Assembly: GCF_001690985.1 (NCBI RefSeq)
Contig: NZ_MAJS01000013.1
Coordinates: 129,260-193,259 of the forward strand
Direction: 5' to 3'
Length of the DNA: 64,000 bases
Source: Aliivibrio sp. 1S175
GTDB taxonomy: Bacteria; Pseudomonadota; Gammaproteobacteria; Enterobacterales; Vibrionaceae
Shown: positions 9,701 through 16,642 of the stretch, piece by piece
Numbering within the stretch: the stretch's first letter is position 1
How the letters are laid out: the number at the start of each line of letters is the position of its first letter
Notes under the pieces: generated by a model
What the model saw: the letters and a program-made list of their open reading frames with translations, nothing else
What the model was told of the DNA's origin: nothing
The model's database searches: none
Translations under genes and position numbers: made by a program

Positions 9701-11164
9701 TGTATTATTATCAAAGCTACCAACTTGAATATCACACGTAGCAGATTGAACGCCTTCCACATTAGGTACAAATTGTACTTCTGTATCCGCGGGATATTCC
9801 TCACCAACAACCATTTCTACCCATTCATATTCGTCATTTAAATATTCTAATGTTCCGTGCTCTGGGGCCGCATCTAGACGAATAAGTGGTTCACTTGCCG
9901 CTAATTCTGAATCGTCAACGGCAATAACAGGGTCGTTAATAGATACAATTTGAACGTGTGCCGTTGTACTTGCCGTTGCTCCTTCATCATCAACAATCAC
10001 AACGTTAAAATCTAACTCTCCGTAATAATTAGGGTTTGGAGTGAACGAATAAGTGCCATCCTCATTATCAATTAATTCGCCTTCAAAACCAGGGTAAGTA
10101 ACAGATTGAACCGTAACGTCACCTTCCACATCACTTGAATTAGCTAATAGTTGCTCGCTGGTAAAAGTAAGCACATGATCTTCATCTACTTGATACGATG
10201 TCGCCCCTGCAACAGGGATATCATTAACACCTTCAATGGTTAACTCTATCTTTGCCTCAACCGTTGCTTCACTGTCCGAGACGATAAAACCAAGGTCAAC
10301 AAGGCCATTAAAGTTTTCATTCGGGGCAAAAGAAAAACTGCCATCTGGATTTTCAGATAACACCCCATCAATTCCGGTATAAATCACAGCATCAATGTGC
10401 AAAGTATCGCTATCTATATCAGCAGATCCCATTAATAACTCTTCTGCTGTAAAGGTAATAATCCCATCTTCTTGCATCGAAAATAACTTATCGACTGCGG
10501 TTGGGGCATCATTCACCGACGAGACATTGACCGCGAAAGTCATTGTGTCCGTTATTTGGTCAGTATGATCTAATTCATCAGAATACATCGAACGGTCTGA
10601 TTCAACGTTCACACCAAAAGTATGAGAATCTACTGCTTCATCACTAAAATTTCCTTCCACAGATGAAGGGGCTTCTGCTCCATTATTTCCGCTATTAGAA
10701 GATGAGTTCTCTGGTGCTGATGAATCGGTATTATTAGAACGAGATGCCGCTGAAGACGAGGATTGAGAAGATCCCCCGCCTACATTTTGAGTCTCTGAAT
10801 TTGATTGTTGCGATGACGCATTTGATTCTGTTTCTTCACTGTCATTTTCATCATTATTAATAACATTGGAATCTGAATTATCATCAGGATCCGTCTCCCC
10901 CCCCTCATTAACTGCATTTGTTCCGTTCTCGGCATTCTCTTCAGCTGCTGGCGAATCGCTTGAATCTACGTCTTGATCTGATTGTGATTCCTCTTCTGGC
11001 GAGCGCGGCTCGACGGTATCACTCCCTGTAGCAACAGTATTTGCTGTTGATTGTTGATTATTCTGATTACTATTATGATTTTCCGAAGACGGTGAATTAT
11101 CCTCCGTGACCTCCTGCTCTACAGCACCATTTAGATCTTCATTATTATTATTACCAGCAGCCAT
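3734..11164 (-). CDS. giant cadherin-like repeat adhesin, probable type I secretion substrate
   Basis: This 2476-residue acidic protein probably acts as a secreted or surface matrix adhesin. The first ~190 residues are low complexity, rich in Asn, Ser, Glu, Asp and Gln. After that, about eleven cadherin-like (tandem-95) repeats of ~95-100 residues can be counted by their DEDG...LL and DGSYTITPxxxFNG motifs. The sixth is interrupted by a carboxypeptidase-regulatory-like domain and a YfaP/DUF2135-like domain (WGDSSETRDLDNHLW). A DUF4114-like domain with GDRDYDDF follows. I see no Sec signal, no RTX block and no LapA-type retention motif. Type I export is inferred from the divergent secretion operon at 11328-20378 and the acidic C-terminus. 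The start is placed at an ATG preceded by AAGGAG; an upstream in-frame start would add 13 residues without a comparable ribosome site. Confidence 0.9.
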   Translation of the reverse strand: MAAGNNNNEDLNGAVEQEVTEDNSPSSENHNSNQNNQQSTANTVATGSDTVEPRSPEEESQSDQDVDSSDSPAAEENAENGTNAVNEGGETDPDDNSDSNVINNDENDSEETESNASSQQSNSETQNVGGGSSQSSSSAASRSNNTDSSAPENSSSNSGNNGAEAPSSVEGNFSDEAVDSHTFGVNVESDRSMYSDELDHTDQITDTMTFAVNVSSVNDAPTAVDKLFSMQEDGIITFTAEELLMGSADIDSDTLHIDAVIYTGIDGVLSENPDGSFSFAPNENFNGLVDLGFIVSDSEATVEAKIELTIEGVNDIPVAGATSYQVDEDHVLTFTSEQLLANSSDVEGDVTVQSVTYPGFEGELIDNEDGTYSFTPNPNYYGELDFNVVIVDDEGATASTTAHVQIVSINDPVIAVDDSELAASEPLIRLDAAPEHGTLEYLNDEYEWVEMVVGEEYPADTEVQFVPNVEGVQSATCDIQVGSFDNNTDTPIFDGVASTSDWGVVDGNTATFIKDEVTITTEVTNGELFAWNGAGEAMGAGIGDQANNGLSDDDTLVVTIEGEDVNQITFQLDGLGGWFDESHPQATEVVITAYDAEGNVIDSQGGYRESGEFQDLYAFTTDQPVHHFELGTSGGGGTYVVQNMTVSRTLSEDLQLVTIQPDGSETSTELTLELNYNTAEQAIDVTEELINIDDSITSTPIQVLEDGQLILSVSDLLANDTDADGDLLTIVDVHTTDNSHGEVSLTEDGQVIYTPDPNYSGEADFHYVVTDGNGSFDSATVTIDVIPQQDAPIVSSNLDLVMDEDGSVTLTQEELLANTTDLDGDALTASNLSVGGNAQIIENEDGSFTITPDENFNGELAISFDVTDGIDVVETGIDLTVNAVNDLTVVSGDVSASTDEDHSITITQAQLLANAADIDGDALSALNLVAENAEIVAHEDGSFTITPHQDFNGMINVSYGIHDGTDTVASNLLLTVDPVNDAPVISADVQITIEEDGSYTVTQEELLQFATDVDNDDLTANIGEQGTETTATGVVVDAESGDPISGVPVELSDEFGNSASTVTEMDGSYSVTGLVSGEGTVFITEEGCITSYFPVNEGETLNSGTIAISEVMDVTDMRIVVTWGDSSETRDLDNHLWLYNTETGDELDHIYYQDMSHQLGDGTVLQDVDDTSHYGPETISIPNYADANMHYSVHNYTARSWDVEGVDDVKVDVFVGDTLVTSFVPNLPENPTGDHWHVFDIVDGVIVPAQFVASESQFAVPSQAEVSGHLDAIDISDVVNGSDDENHESENNNTEGSGNSDGEEENSGSGESSISDISIPNGVITDNGDGTYTITPDENFNGEFSINYSVDDGNGAVVPAQVDVSVTAVNDLAVVQDHEFTLNEDGVLIITDDELLAGSSDIDNDELSVESVFYSGENGSVVSNGDGTHTFTPNEHFSGSLNLDFSVNDGTDSVNANIAITVDAVADAPELVITNSEGQAINDGDEIRDNANIIELNLGAELVDQDLSESLVVTMGGAPEGSVIHYDGDAIINDQTYGLTSYADTNVTVTFQGEEAGYQNSAGYYIVEADGSISDVKLVYENASEQGSGGDLIPGTSSFSFDIEEGQSFNLFVVPNGFNHNNFGEMHNGEFVFRDENGSQSTMDSIDPQLVFIDESGIETLIQSQNGDTIYHGGNSTNLNQDGVEHTRTTMNEQGELVYGIEDIYGGGDRDYDDFTFTIDLGEVNQSIYSGEIPVIGDDPIIIPTIILDQVIALELPEGYSDEFDLIIEATSTEESNQDTSTTTQTIHIDAIEYAPEVAPITAIIDEDNSITLTQADLLANATDINGDDLVATNLIVTNGQAEVTLNEDGSYTITPNADFNGAVDVSFDVSDGLHTVGTELQLSVTAINDAPVAPTLVISESEDEVLLIDPNFILSQVSDVDSAELTLESISIRSPAQASITQNQEGMYQVIVPEHFNGPIDIAYAVSDGELTTEGTVNLTIIPVDDAPFQSGNAHLATDEDGAVTFNSADLIDLFGDVDSAVTVSRVITAEGEEAEGTVIDNEDGTWTFTPTDDFAGTTGLQVVVTDGTTEVSMDMNVYIRPVADGVAITTSFDGPLVFPEDSTGHFGLNIEQLDTSEIMTSVMMTGYPIGFVVGDGDHSVTITEQGQSIDIGDWNLDDMTMIPPADFNGDFFVTVSVVSLDEVEDPADNTVTQELGRSQSEASSFELDEDGYALLLSADLLNSLGDNSPENSLSEVTYSGDDGTLIDNDNGTWSFWTNPDYDGEINVDFTTSDGETHQVVLTQDSLTENSVENASTNDVGSPLVDTPSEPEPDYTAAPGDTLNIEVPNEISENAGVDHIQVTGLPDGIEPVQGLADGEGGYIVSDTSQPLALAIDEGFSGEVRVEMVGMTAMDDPIDGATGFSLIDVNSSYEMQGTSADNANDGVQGGNEASNEDWTTSDNTDEGIDTMDDSASFDSSNQEMTAGDEQSTLSDQ

Positions 11165-11227
11165 ATATTGCTCCTTGCCTTTAATCCCGACTAAACATAC
11201 CAATAAAGAGTATGTGATTCATAAGAG

Positions 11228-11236
11228 AGCATAGGA
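11228..11236 (-). promoter_or_regulatory. TCCTATGCT -10-like element, adhesin gene
   Basis: The minus strand reads TCCTATGCT 64 bases before the adhesin start. The identical nonamer precedes the DUF3131/GH16 operon and the hybrid kinase at 47691. It fits an RpoS-class -10 (CTATGCT with C at -13). No convincing -35 is visible. Confidence 0.45.
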
Positions 11237-11291
11237 AACAGTGACTCAAAAAACCAAAAAACAAATTTATTATGGATAATAAGAACTTCTG

Positions 11292-11300
11292 TCCTATAGT
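11292..11300 (+). promoter_or_regulatory. TCCTA-type -10-like element, HPt/secretion operon
   Basis: TCCTATAGT lies 28 bases before the HPt gene start, divergent from the adhesin promoter. It belongs to the recurrent TCCTA family described for this window. Confidence 0.4.
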
Positions 11301-11327
11301 AATCATACGTATTGAATTAATAGGTTA

Positions 11328-11663
11328 ATGGCTGTGATTAATATAGAAATGTTAGATGACATGTTTGGGGGAGATAAAGAAATTACCCAACAATTATTTG
11401 AGCTTTACCTTGAGGAAAATGCAACAACGGGAGACATCATATTAACCCAATATGAAAGCAATGATTTATCAGCATTATTTCATACCTCTCATACGCTTTC
11501 AGGGGCTCTAGGGAATTTATGTGAGATGGATATTTTGCCTAAAATTAAAGAAATAGAAGCCGCAGCAAAAACAGAAAATACGCCAAATAAAGAGACAATA
11601 GATACGGTAATAGAAGGATTAAATAAAATAAAAGAGCAAATGAGGAATCACCTTTCTAGTTAA
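11328..11663 (+). CDS. stand-alone HPt phosphotransfer protein
   Basis: This small 111-residue all-helical protein has the HPt signature HTLSGALGNL; His55 is the likely phosphorylated residue. There is no signal peptide or membrane segment, so it should be cytoplasmic and pass phosphate between receiver domains. It is the first gene of a plus-strand run leading into a type I secretion operon; the HlyD-family gene starts 54 bases downstream. Two genes on is a protein with a degenerate kinase core and an intact receiver, which makes that receiver an obvious partner. The hybrid kinases at 1150 and 47691 lack their own HPt domains and are other possible donors. The ribosome site is weak (AGGTT). 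The function of an HPt in this operon is inference. Confidence 0.85.
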   Translation: MAVINIEMLDDMFGGDKEITQQLFELYLEENATTGDIILTQYESNDLSALFHTSHTLSGALGNLCEMDILPKIKEIEAAAKTENTPNKETIDTVIEGLNKIKEQMRNHLSS

Positions 11664-11717
11664 CATAATACGTTAGTAATAGCATTAGTAAGATGAGAAC
11701 AAGGATGAATTTAGCTC

Positions 11718-13046
11718 ATGAGTAATTTAAATAAGATTATAGAGAAATCCATTAACAATACTCATATTGAGCGATTTAACAGTACGAGCGACCAAAAGGA
11801 AAAAGTCTCTACTCATAAAATATTTATCATTCTTGTTGTCTTCGCTCTTTTTTTATTGGTTTGGTCTTCTCAAGCCAGTATTGATATTACCGTTTCAACA
11901 CGAGGTGAAGCCCTTCTCGATTCCGATGTAGAAAAAGTACAACACCTAGAAGGTGGCATTTTAAATGAAGTGTATGTATCCCCTGGTGATTTAGTTTTTA
12001 AAGGACAAAAGATTGCTCTATTAACTTCAAAAGATCGAGTGTCTGAGTTAAATTCAACTCAATATGAGATTACAGGATTGCAAATTGAGCAACAAAAATA
12101 CAACGCTCTAATCAATAATATTACGCCTAATTTCATCCCTTTTAACCAATTTCCTGAATTAGTAGAAACCCACTCCTTATCATGGGAAGAAGAAAATAAC
12201 CGAAATCGTTCTGGTGATGAGTTAATTCTGCATGACATCAAACATAAACAGAGCCTCATTGCTTCAATGCAGCGTCGAGTAAAATCGTCGAATACCCAAT
12301 TAAGTTTAATTAAACAGCAGCTGAAAATAAAACAACAATTGTATGATGAAGAAATGGCATCTTATATTGACGTGCTCAATATGAAGGTTCAGCACATGAA
12401 CATGGTAAGAGAAATTGAAAATCTACAAGAAGCCGTATTAAATGAAGAATTTCAATTAACTCGCCTTGAAAAACTGCTTGATGATACTCAGAAAATACGT
12501 AATACCGATTATTACGCCAAATTAACCGAGGTAAATAAGCAGCTAAATATTAAACTCACTCAATTACCGACCATTAGCGATAAAGTAGATCGCTTATTAG
12601 TATTCTCTCCCGTTGATGGCACTGTTGATAAAGTGAATTACAACTATTTATCCGCGATAATCTCCCCTGGTGACAGTATTGCAGATATTACCCCATTACG
12701 AAATACGCTTCATGCTGAGGTAAAAATCCCTCGTAAAGATGTCGGTTTTATTGAAAAAGGCCAAGAAGTAAAATTAAAATTTGATGCGTATAACTTTGCT
12801 AAATATGGCGTAATTACGGGTAACATTTCGTCTATTTCTCGCAGTTCTTATGAAGAAAAAGAAGAAGAATATTACCTTGCCAAAGTCAACATCACTCAGA
12901 ATTATTTAGAGCGTAACGGCATTAAATATCATATTTCCCCTTATATGGAATTTACTGCTGATATAAAAACAGGCAGCAGAAAAATTATCGATTACGCCTT
13001 GAAACCAGTCATGGCAGCACTAGATGAATCTTTTGATGAAAGGTAA
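11718..13046 (+). CDS. HlyD-family type I secretion adaptor (membrane fusion protein)
   Basis: This 442-residue protein has a short cytoplasmic N-terminus, one transmembrane segment (about residues 35-52) and a periplasmic region. It shows the split biotinyl-lipoyl halves of the family: the first is marked by VQHLEGGILNEVYVSPGD, the second by VFSPVDGTVDKV. A long coiled-coil hairpin lies between them (about 110-290) and a beta-barrel domain follows. In type I secretion it would bridge the inner-membrane ABC transporter and the TolC-type channel, both encoded downstream. The adjacent adhesin gene on the other strand is the likely substrate. No strong Shine-Dalgarno is seen; an upstream ATG preceded by AAGG opens only a six-codon reading frame that overlaps this start. 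Confidence 0.9.
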   Translation: MSNLNKIIEKSINNTHIERFNSTSDQKEKVSTHKIFIILVVFALFLLVWSSQASIDITVSTRGEALLDSDVEKVQHLEGGILNEVYVSPGDLVFKGQKIALLTSKDRVSELNSTQYEITGLQIEQQKYNALINNITPNFIPFNQFPELVETHSLSWEEENNRNRSGDELILHDIKHKQSLIASMQRRVKSSNTQLSLIKQQLKIKQQLYDEEMASYIDVLNMKVQHMNMVREIENLQEAVLNEEFQLTRLEKLLDDTQKIRNTDYYAKLTEVNKQLNIKLTQLPTISDKVDRLLVFSPVDGTVDKVNYNYLSAIISPGDSIADITPLRNTLHAEVKIPRKDVGFIEKGQEVKLKFDAYNFAKYGVITGNISSISRSSYEEKEEEYYLAKVNITQNYLERNGIKYHISPYMEFTADIKTGSRKIIDYALKPVMAALDESFDER

Positions 13047-13052
13047 TGAATA

Positions 13053-15278
13053 ATGAAACGATTCCTTCAGCCTAATACCCCATTTATTCATGTCCTTTTC
13101 TTTATCACTTTAGGGATAATACTGGCACAAGGCGCTTATTCTCTTCGTGAAGTACTATCAGCTGCTGATAATAGCGAAAGTAAAGTACAAGTGTTGCTCG
13201 TAAATAAATCAAGAGAGATTTTAAATAGCATCAGTCGATTAAATGCAACGTTGGACGTTTGTACTCGAAATGATTCAAATTGCAGTACGGCACAAGTTCA
13301 ACTATTCACGAATGAATTATCCAACGAGATTGATAATTTTCATGCCCTCATTGCCAATGAGAAATCTCTCGCGTCTTCCTCAGGTATTTTAGGTTTTGAT
13401 TTAATACAACTTTATATCAAAAAGTATAATCGTACTTTTAATATAAATGAGCTCAAACAATCGCTGGGCGTCGCCTTCACAAACAGCACTTCCATCATAG
13501 ACAGCTTATTATTAAATCACGCCAGATTAAGCAAAGAGAAACAAGATAATCATCTTTATATTCTACTTATGCTAAACGGCAGTTTGATCTTAGTCTTTGC
13601 ACTTTATTACTTATTGAACACCAAATTAATACGTGCCGCTCATACAGAAAAGAACCGTATATCAAGTACATTTAAAAGTATTTCTAATGATTTAAAAACC
13701 ATTGATCACGACAAAGTGAAAGAACGGATATCAAATGTATCGACCAGTAGTATTGAAAAAAACATCTATGCCAAACTGCTTTCTAGTTATGAACAACTTG
13801 AAGAACAAAAATCAAAGACCGATTTATACCAACGTTTATATAATCTATTAGGTTACGAGGTTCGCGGCATTACCAATACCATTCAAGGTGGCGTAAAATT
13901 GTTAATTAAAGACGCCGATGAAAGCGGTGCGCTATTAGCAAAAGAAATAATGGCTGCCACCAACACACTTGAAAACCTTGCCGATAACTTTAATCGCCTC
14001 TCAAACATTGATGCAATGAGCCACAATAAGACCATTCATTTTTACCACTTAATGAGTGAATTAATCGTATTAACGTCAACCAAAGCTAAGCAGCAATCAA
14101 AAGAAATTGAATGTTTTGTCGATAATGCAATTCCACTAAAAATGTACGGTAATCAAACGGGGTTATTTTGGTTATTACTGCTACAAATATCAAATATGAT
14201 CTCGGCCTCTAACCAGCCAAAAATACTATTAAATGCGAGCTGTAGTAGCTCTGATCGTGTAGATAAGCTCACCATACACTTTACATTGTATCTGTATTTA
14301 GATGATTACAATGCAATTCAAAACATAGATACGTTAGCGTGGGATCAGGCTCCTGAAAAAAATGTAACTAACAACGAGCTATCTAACAACTTACTTAATG
14401 GTATTAATAACTACACAGCCATTACGCAAGATTTAGGTTATGCCGAAAAACTCCATGTCTCTTTTGATGTCAATACCTCTGAATACCAAACACACAATAA
14501 TCGTTTAGCGGGTAAAACTATCTTATTGTGCGGAGCCTCTGGCATTCAGGTGGATGTCATTGCCAATACCTTGTCCAATCAAGGGGCGAATGTAATTATT
14601 GCTCATACCGCTAATGATATCTTCAAATCGATGAAACGATTAAGCGCCAATGATGGCATCTTCTTAACCGACCGAATTAAGGGGATTACTCTCGATTCTT
14701 TCTGTAAGACGTTAAAAGCACGATTAAGTAAACGAAACATTAAACTCTTCTTATCGGTTTCAAATTCAGCTGATATTGATGATATTTATAACCATGTAGA
14801 TTACGTGTTTTATCATCCATTCACCCCTATCGACTTTATCGACAATATCATAACGACACTTAACAGTGATTCAGAAAAGGCAGAAGAGATCACTAGCCGA
14901 TTCTTAATCGTTGAAGATGATAAAGTACAGCAGTTCATTTTAAATAAAATTCTTACCGGTTTTGAATTCCAAAGTGAAGGGGTTGATGATGGAGCAAAAG
15001 CCTTAGCCTTGGTAAAAGAAAACAATTTCGACATTATCTTTATGGATTGCATCATGCCGGGCATGGGAGGGATGGAAGCTACCTCGTTAATTCGTCAATA
15101 TGAAAAAGAGCATCACCTGCCACCAACCACCATTATCGGTGCAACTGCATTAACCAGTAATAAAGAACACAAACAATGTATTGATGCGGGTATGGATTAC
15201 GTCATCAGCAAACCGTATAAAAATGAAGAAATATACGCCGTCATTAAGAAGTACATGGCCATAAGGAAAGTAGGCTAA
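13053..15278 (+). CDS. membrane protein with degenerate histidine-kinase core and C-terminal receiver
   Basis: The protein has 741 residues. Transmembrane segments lie near 12-30 and 172-190 around a ~140-residue periplasmic helical sensor. The following region aligns in layout with HisKA/HATPase, but where SHEIRTP is expected the sequence reads YEVRGIT, so the phosphorylatable His is missing. The N, G1 and G2 ATP-binding boxes are not recognisable. A receiver-like domain without a phosphorylation Asp follows (about 485-610), then an intact receiver with Asp in FMDCIMPG (about residue 664) and a Lys in SKPY. It is therefore probably a pseudokinase whose last receiver takes phosphate from elsewhere. 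It sits between adaptor and TolC genes (TAATG overlap with the next gene), so it may sense or gate secretion. No close family is recognised. Confidence 0.85.
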   Translation: MKRFLQPNTPFIHVLFFITLGIILAQGAYSLREVLSAADNSESKVQVLLVNKSREILNSISRLNATLDVCTRNDSNCSTAQVQLFTNELSNEIDNFHALIANEKSLASSSGILGFDLIQLYIKKYNRTFNINELKQSLGVAFTNSTSIIDSLLLNHARLSKEKQDNHLYILLMLNGSLILVFALYYLLNTKLIRAAHTEKNRISSTFKSISNDLKTIDHDKVKERISNVSTSSIEKNIYAKLLSSYEQLEEQKSKTDLYQRLYNLLGYEVRGITNTIQGGVKLLIKDADESGALLAKEIMAATNTLENLADNFNRLSNIDAMSHNKTIHFYHLMSELIVLTSTKAKQQSKEIECFVDNAIPLKMYGNQTGLFWLLLLQISNMISASNQPKILLNASCSSSDRVDKLTIHFTLYLYLDDYNAIQNIDTLAWDQAPEKNVTNNELSNNLLNGINNYTAITQDLGYAEKLHVSFDVNTSEYQTHNNRLAGKTILLCGASGIQVDVIANTLSNQGANVIIAHTANDIFKSMKRLSANDGIFLTDRIKGITLDSFCKTLKARLSKRNIKLFLSVSNSADIDDIYNHVDYVFYHPFTPIDFIDNIITTLNSDSEKAEEITSRFLIVEDDKVQQFILNKILTGFEFQSEGVDDGAKALALVKENNFDIIFMDCIMPGMGGMEATSLIRQYEKEHHLPPTTIIGATALTSNKEHKQCIDAGMDYVISKPYKNEEIYAVIKKYMAIRKVG

Positions 15279-16642
15279 TGACAAAAACAAACCGTACATT
15301 TATTATTTTTAGCTTATTCGTTTCCTGGCAGCCTTCTCTTAATGCGAGTGAACTATCAGCCTTAATCAATGAAGCGTTAAAGAATAATTATCAAATCATC
15401 AACTCTAAATACGAAGTCGACTCCTCTGAATTTGATCAAAGTATTAGTGGTGCATTCTTTTATCCAACCATTAATGCCAGCGCAAATACGACATGGAATG
15501 ATTCAAACGTCGATTCTAACACCCCCTCAGACAGTGAATATAACAGTTATGGGTACCGTGTTTCGTTATCACAAACCATTTTAGATATGTCGAAAATTCG
15601 CTCATACCAAGAGAGTGGTATTGATTTACAAATCAATAAATTAAAGCACGATAAGATCGTAAACGACATCATCATTCAAGTGGTAGACAATTATTTCTCA
15701 TACTTGAAATACCACTCTCAAAAAAAAGCAACTGACGCTCAATTTCGCTCATCAGAAGCGCGATTAAAGCAAATCAGTCGTAACAATGAATTAGGCAATT
15801 TACCTAAAACTGATGTGTATGAAACTCAAGCACAAAAAGAATCAACTTATAAGAAATTAGCTGACATTCGTAAACGCATTAATCTTGCTTTAGTGCAGTT
15901 ACAATCCACCACTCAGGCTCCTATCAGGCCATCATATGATGTAAAACTGAATAATCAATATACGGAAATTGATTACTATGAGAAAAGCACACTTGAGAAG
16001 AATTTGATTGGCAGTAACTATGATATTGCGATTGCAAAATCTAATTTAGATAAGTCGAAACGGTCACTTACTCAATCTCGTTCTGATTTCTATCCAACAT
16101 TATCTGCATCAGCAAATTATGAATACACCGACAGTAATTTTGATCGTTCAAAAACCGACGACGCTACCTATGCACTGACGTTAGATATACCGATTGTGAA
16201 TGGTGGTTCGGATTATTACGATTATCAAAAAAGTAAAACAAAAATTAACCAATATTCATCACAATACGATCAAGCCGTAAATGATAATCGCGTCAACTTT
16301 GAAGAACTTATCTACAGTATCAACACTAATGTAGAATCTTTAGCTATTTTAAAATCCATAATCAAATCTAATTACCTTGTTTATAAAGGCAATCAAAGGG
16401 CATTTAAGTTAGGCACAAAAACACTGACTGATTTACTTAATTCTGAATCAGATTTATACGATAACATCCGTGAATACCATTCAAATCAATACGATTACAT
16501 CATTAACATGACGAAGTTATATGCATTATTTGGATCCGTTGATCTTGCTTCCCTTGAAGAAATTTCAAACAGAATGGAACCCATCAGTGACACTTTTGAT
16601 ATTACTCTATTAGAACGATTTACATCAGAAGGAGTGAAGTAA
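15278..16642 (+). CDS. TolC-family outer membrane channel
   Basis: This 454-residue protein has a Sec signal peptide (about residues 1-24, ending near LNASE). The mature part has two related halves of long alpha-helical hairpins and short beta segments, as in outer-membrane efflux proteins; FYPTINASANTTW and FYPTLSASANYEY mark equivalent points in the two halves. It would form the trimeric outer-membrane/periplasmic conduit of the type I exporter encoded around it and might also serve the second secretion operon at 22858, which has no TolC gene of its own. Both its start and stop overlap neighbours by TAATG, indicating translational coupling. Confidence 0.9.
   Translation: MTKTNRTFIIFSLFVSWQPSLNASELSALINEALKNNYQIINSKYEVDSSEFDQSISGAFFYPTINASANTTWNDSNVDSNTPSDSEYNSYGYRVSLSQTILDMSKIRSYQESGIDLQINKLKHDKIVNDIIIQVVDNYFSYLKYHSQKKATDAQFRSSEARLKQISRNNELGNLPKTDVYETQAQKESTYKKLADIRKRINLALVQLQSTTQAPIRPSYDVKLNNQYTEIDYYEKSTLEKNLIGSNYDIAIAKSNLDKSKRSLTQSRSDFYPTLSASANYEYTDSNFDRSKTDDATYALTLDIPIVNGGSDYYDYQKSKTKINQYSSQYDQAVNDNRVNFEELIYSINTNVESLAILKSIIKSNYLVYKGNQRAFKLGTKTLTDLLNSESDLYDNIREYHSNQYDYIINMTKLYALFGSVDLASLEEISNRMEPISDTFDITLLERFTSEGVK

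Noticed and set aside
4562-10000. Plus-strand reading frames opposite the giant adhesin.
   Set aside because: Short, without ribosome sites or recognisable domains, and fully inside a well-supported minus-strand gene.
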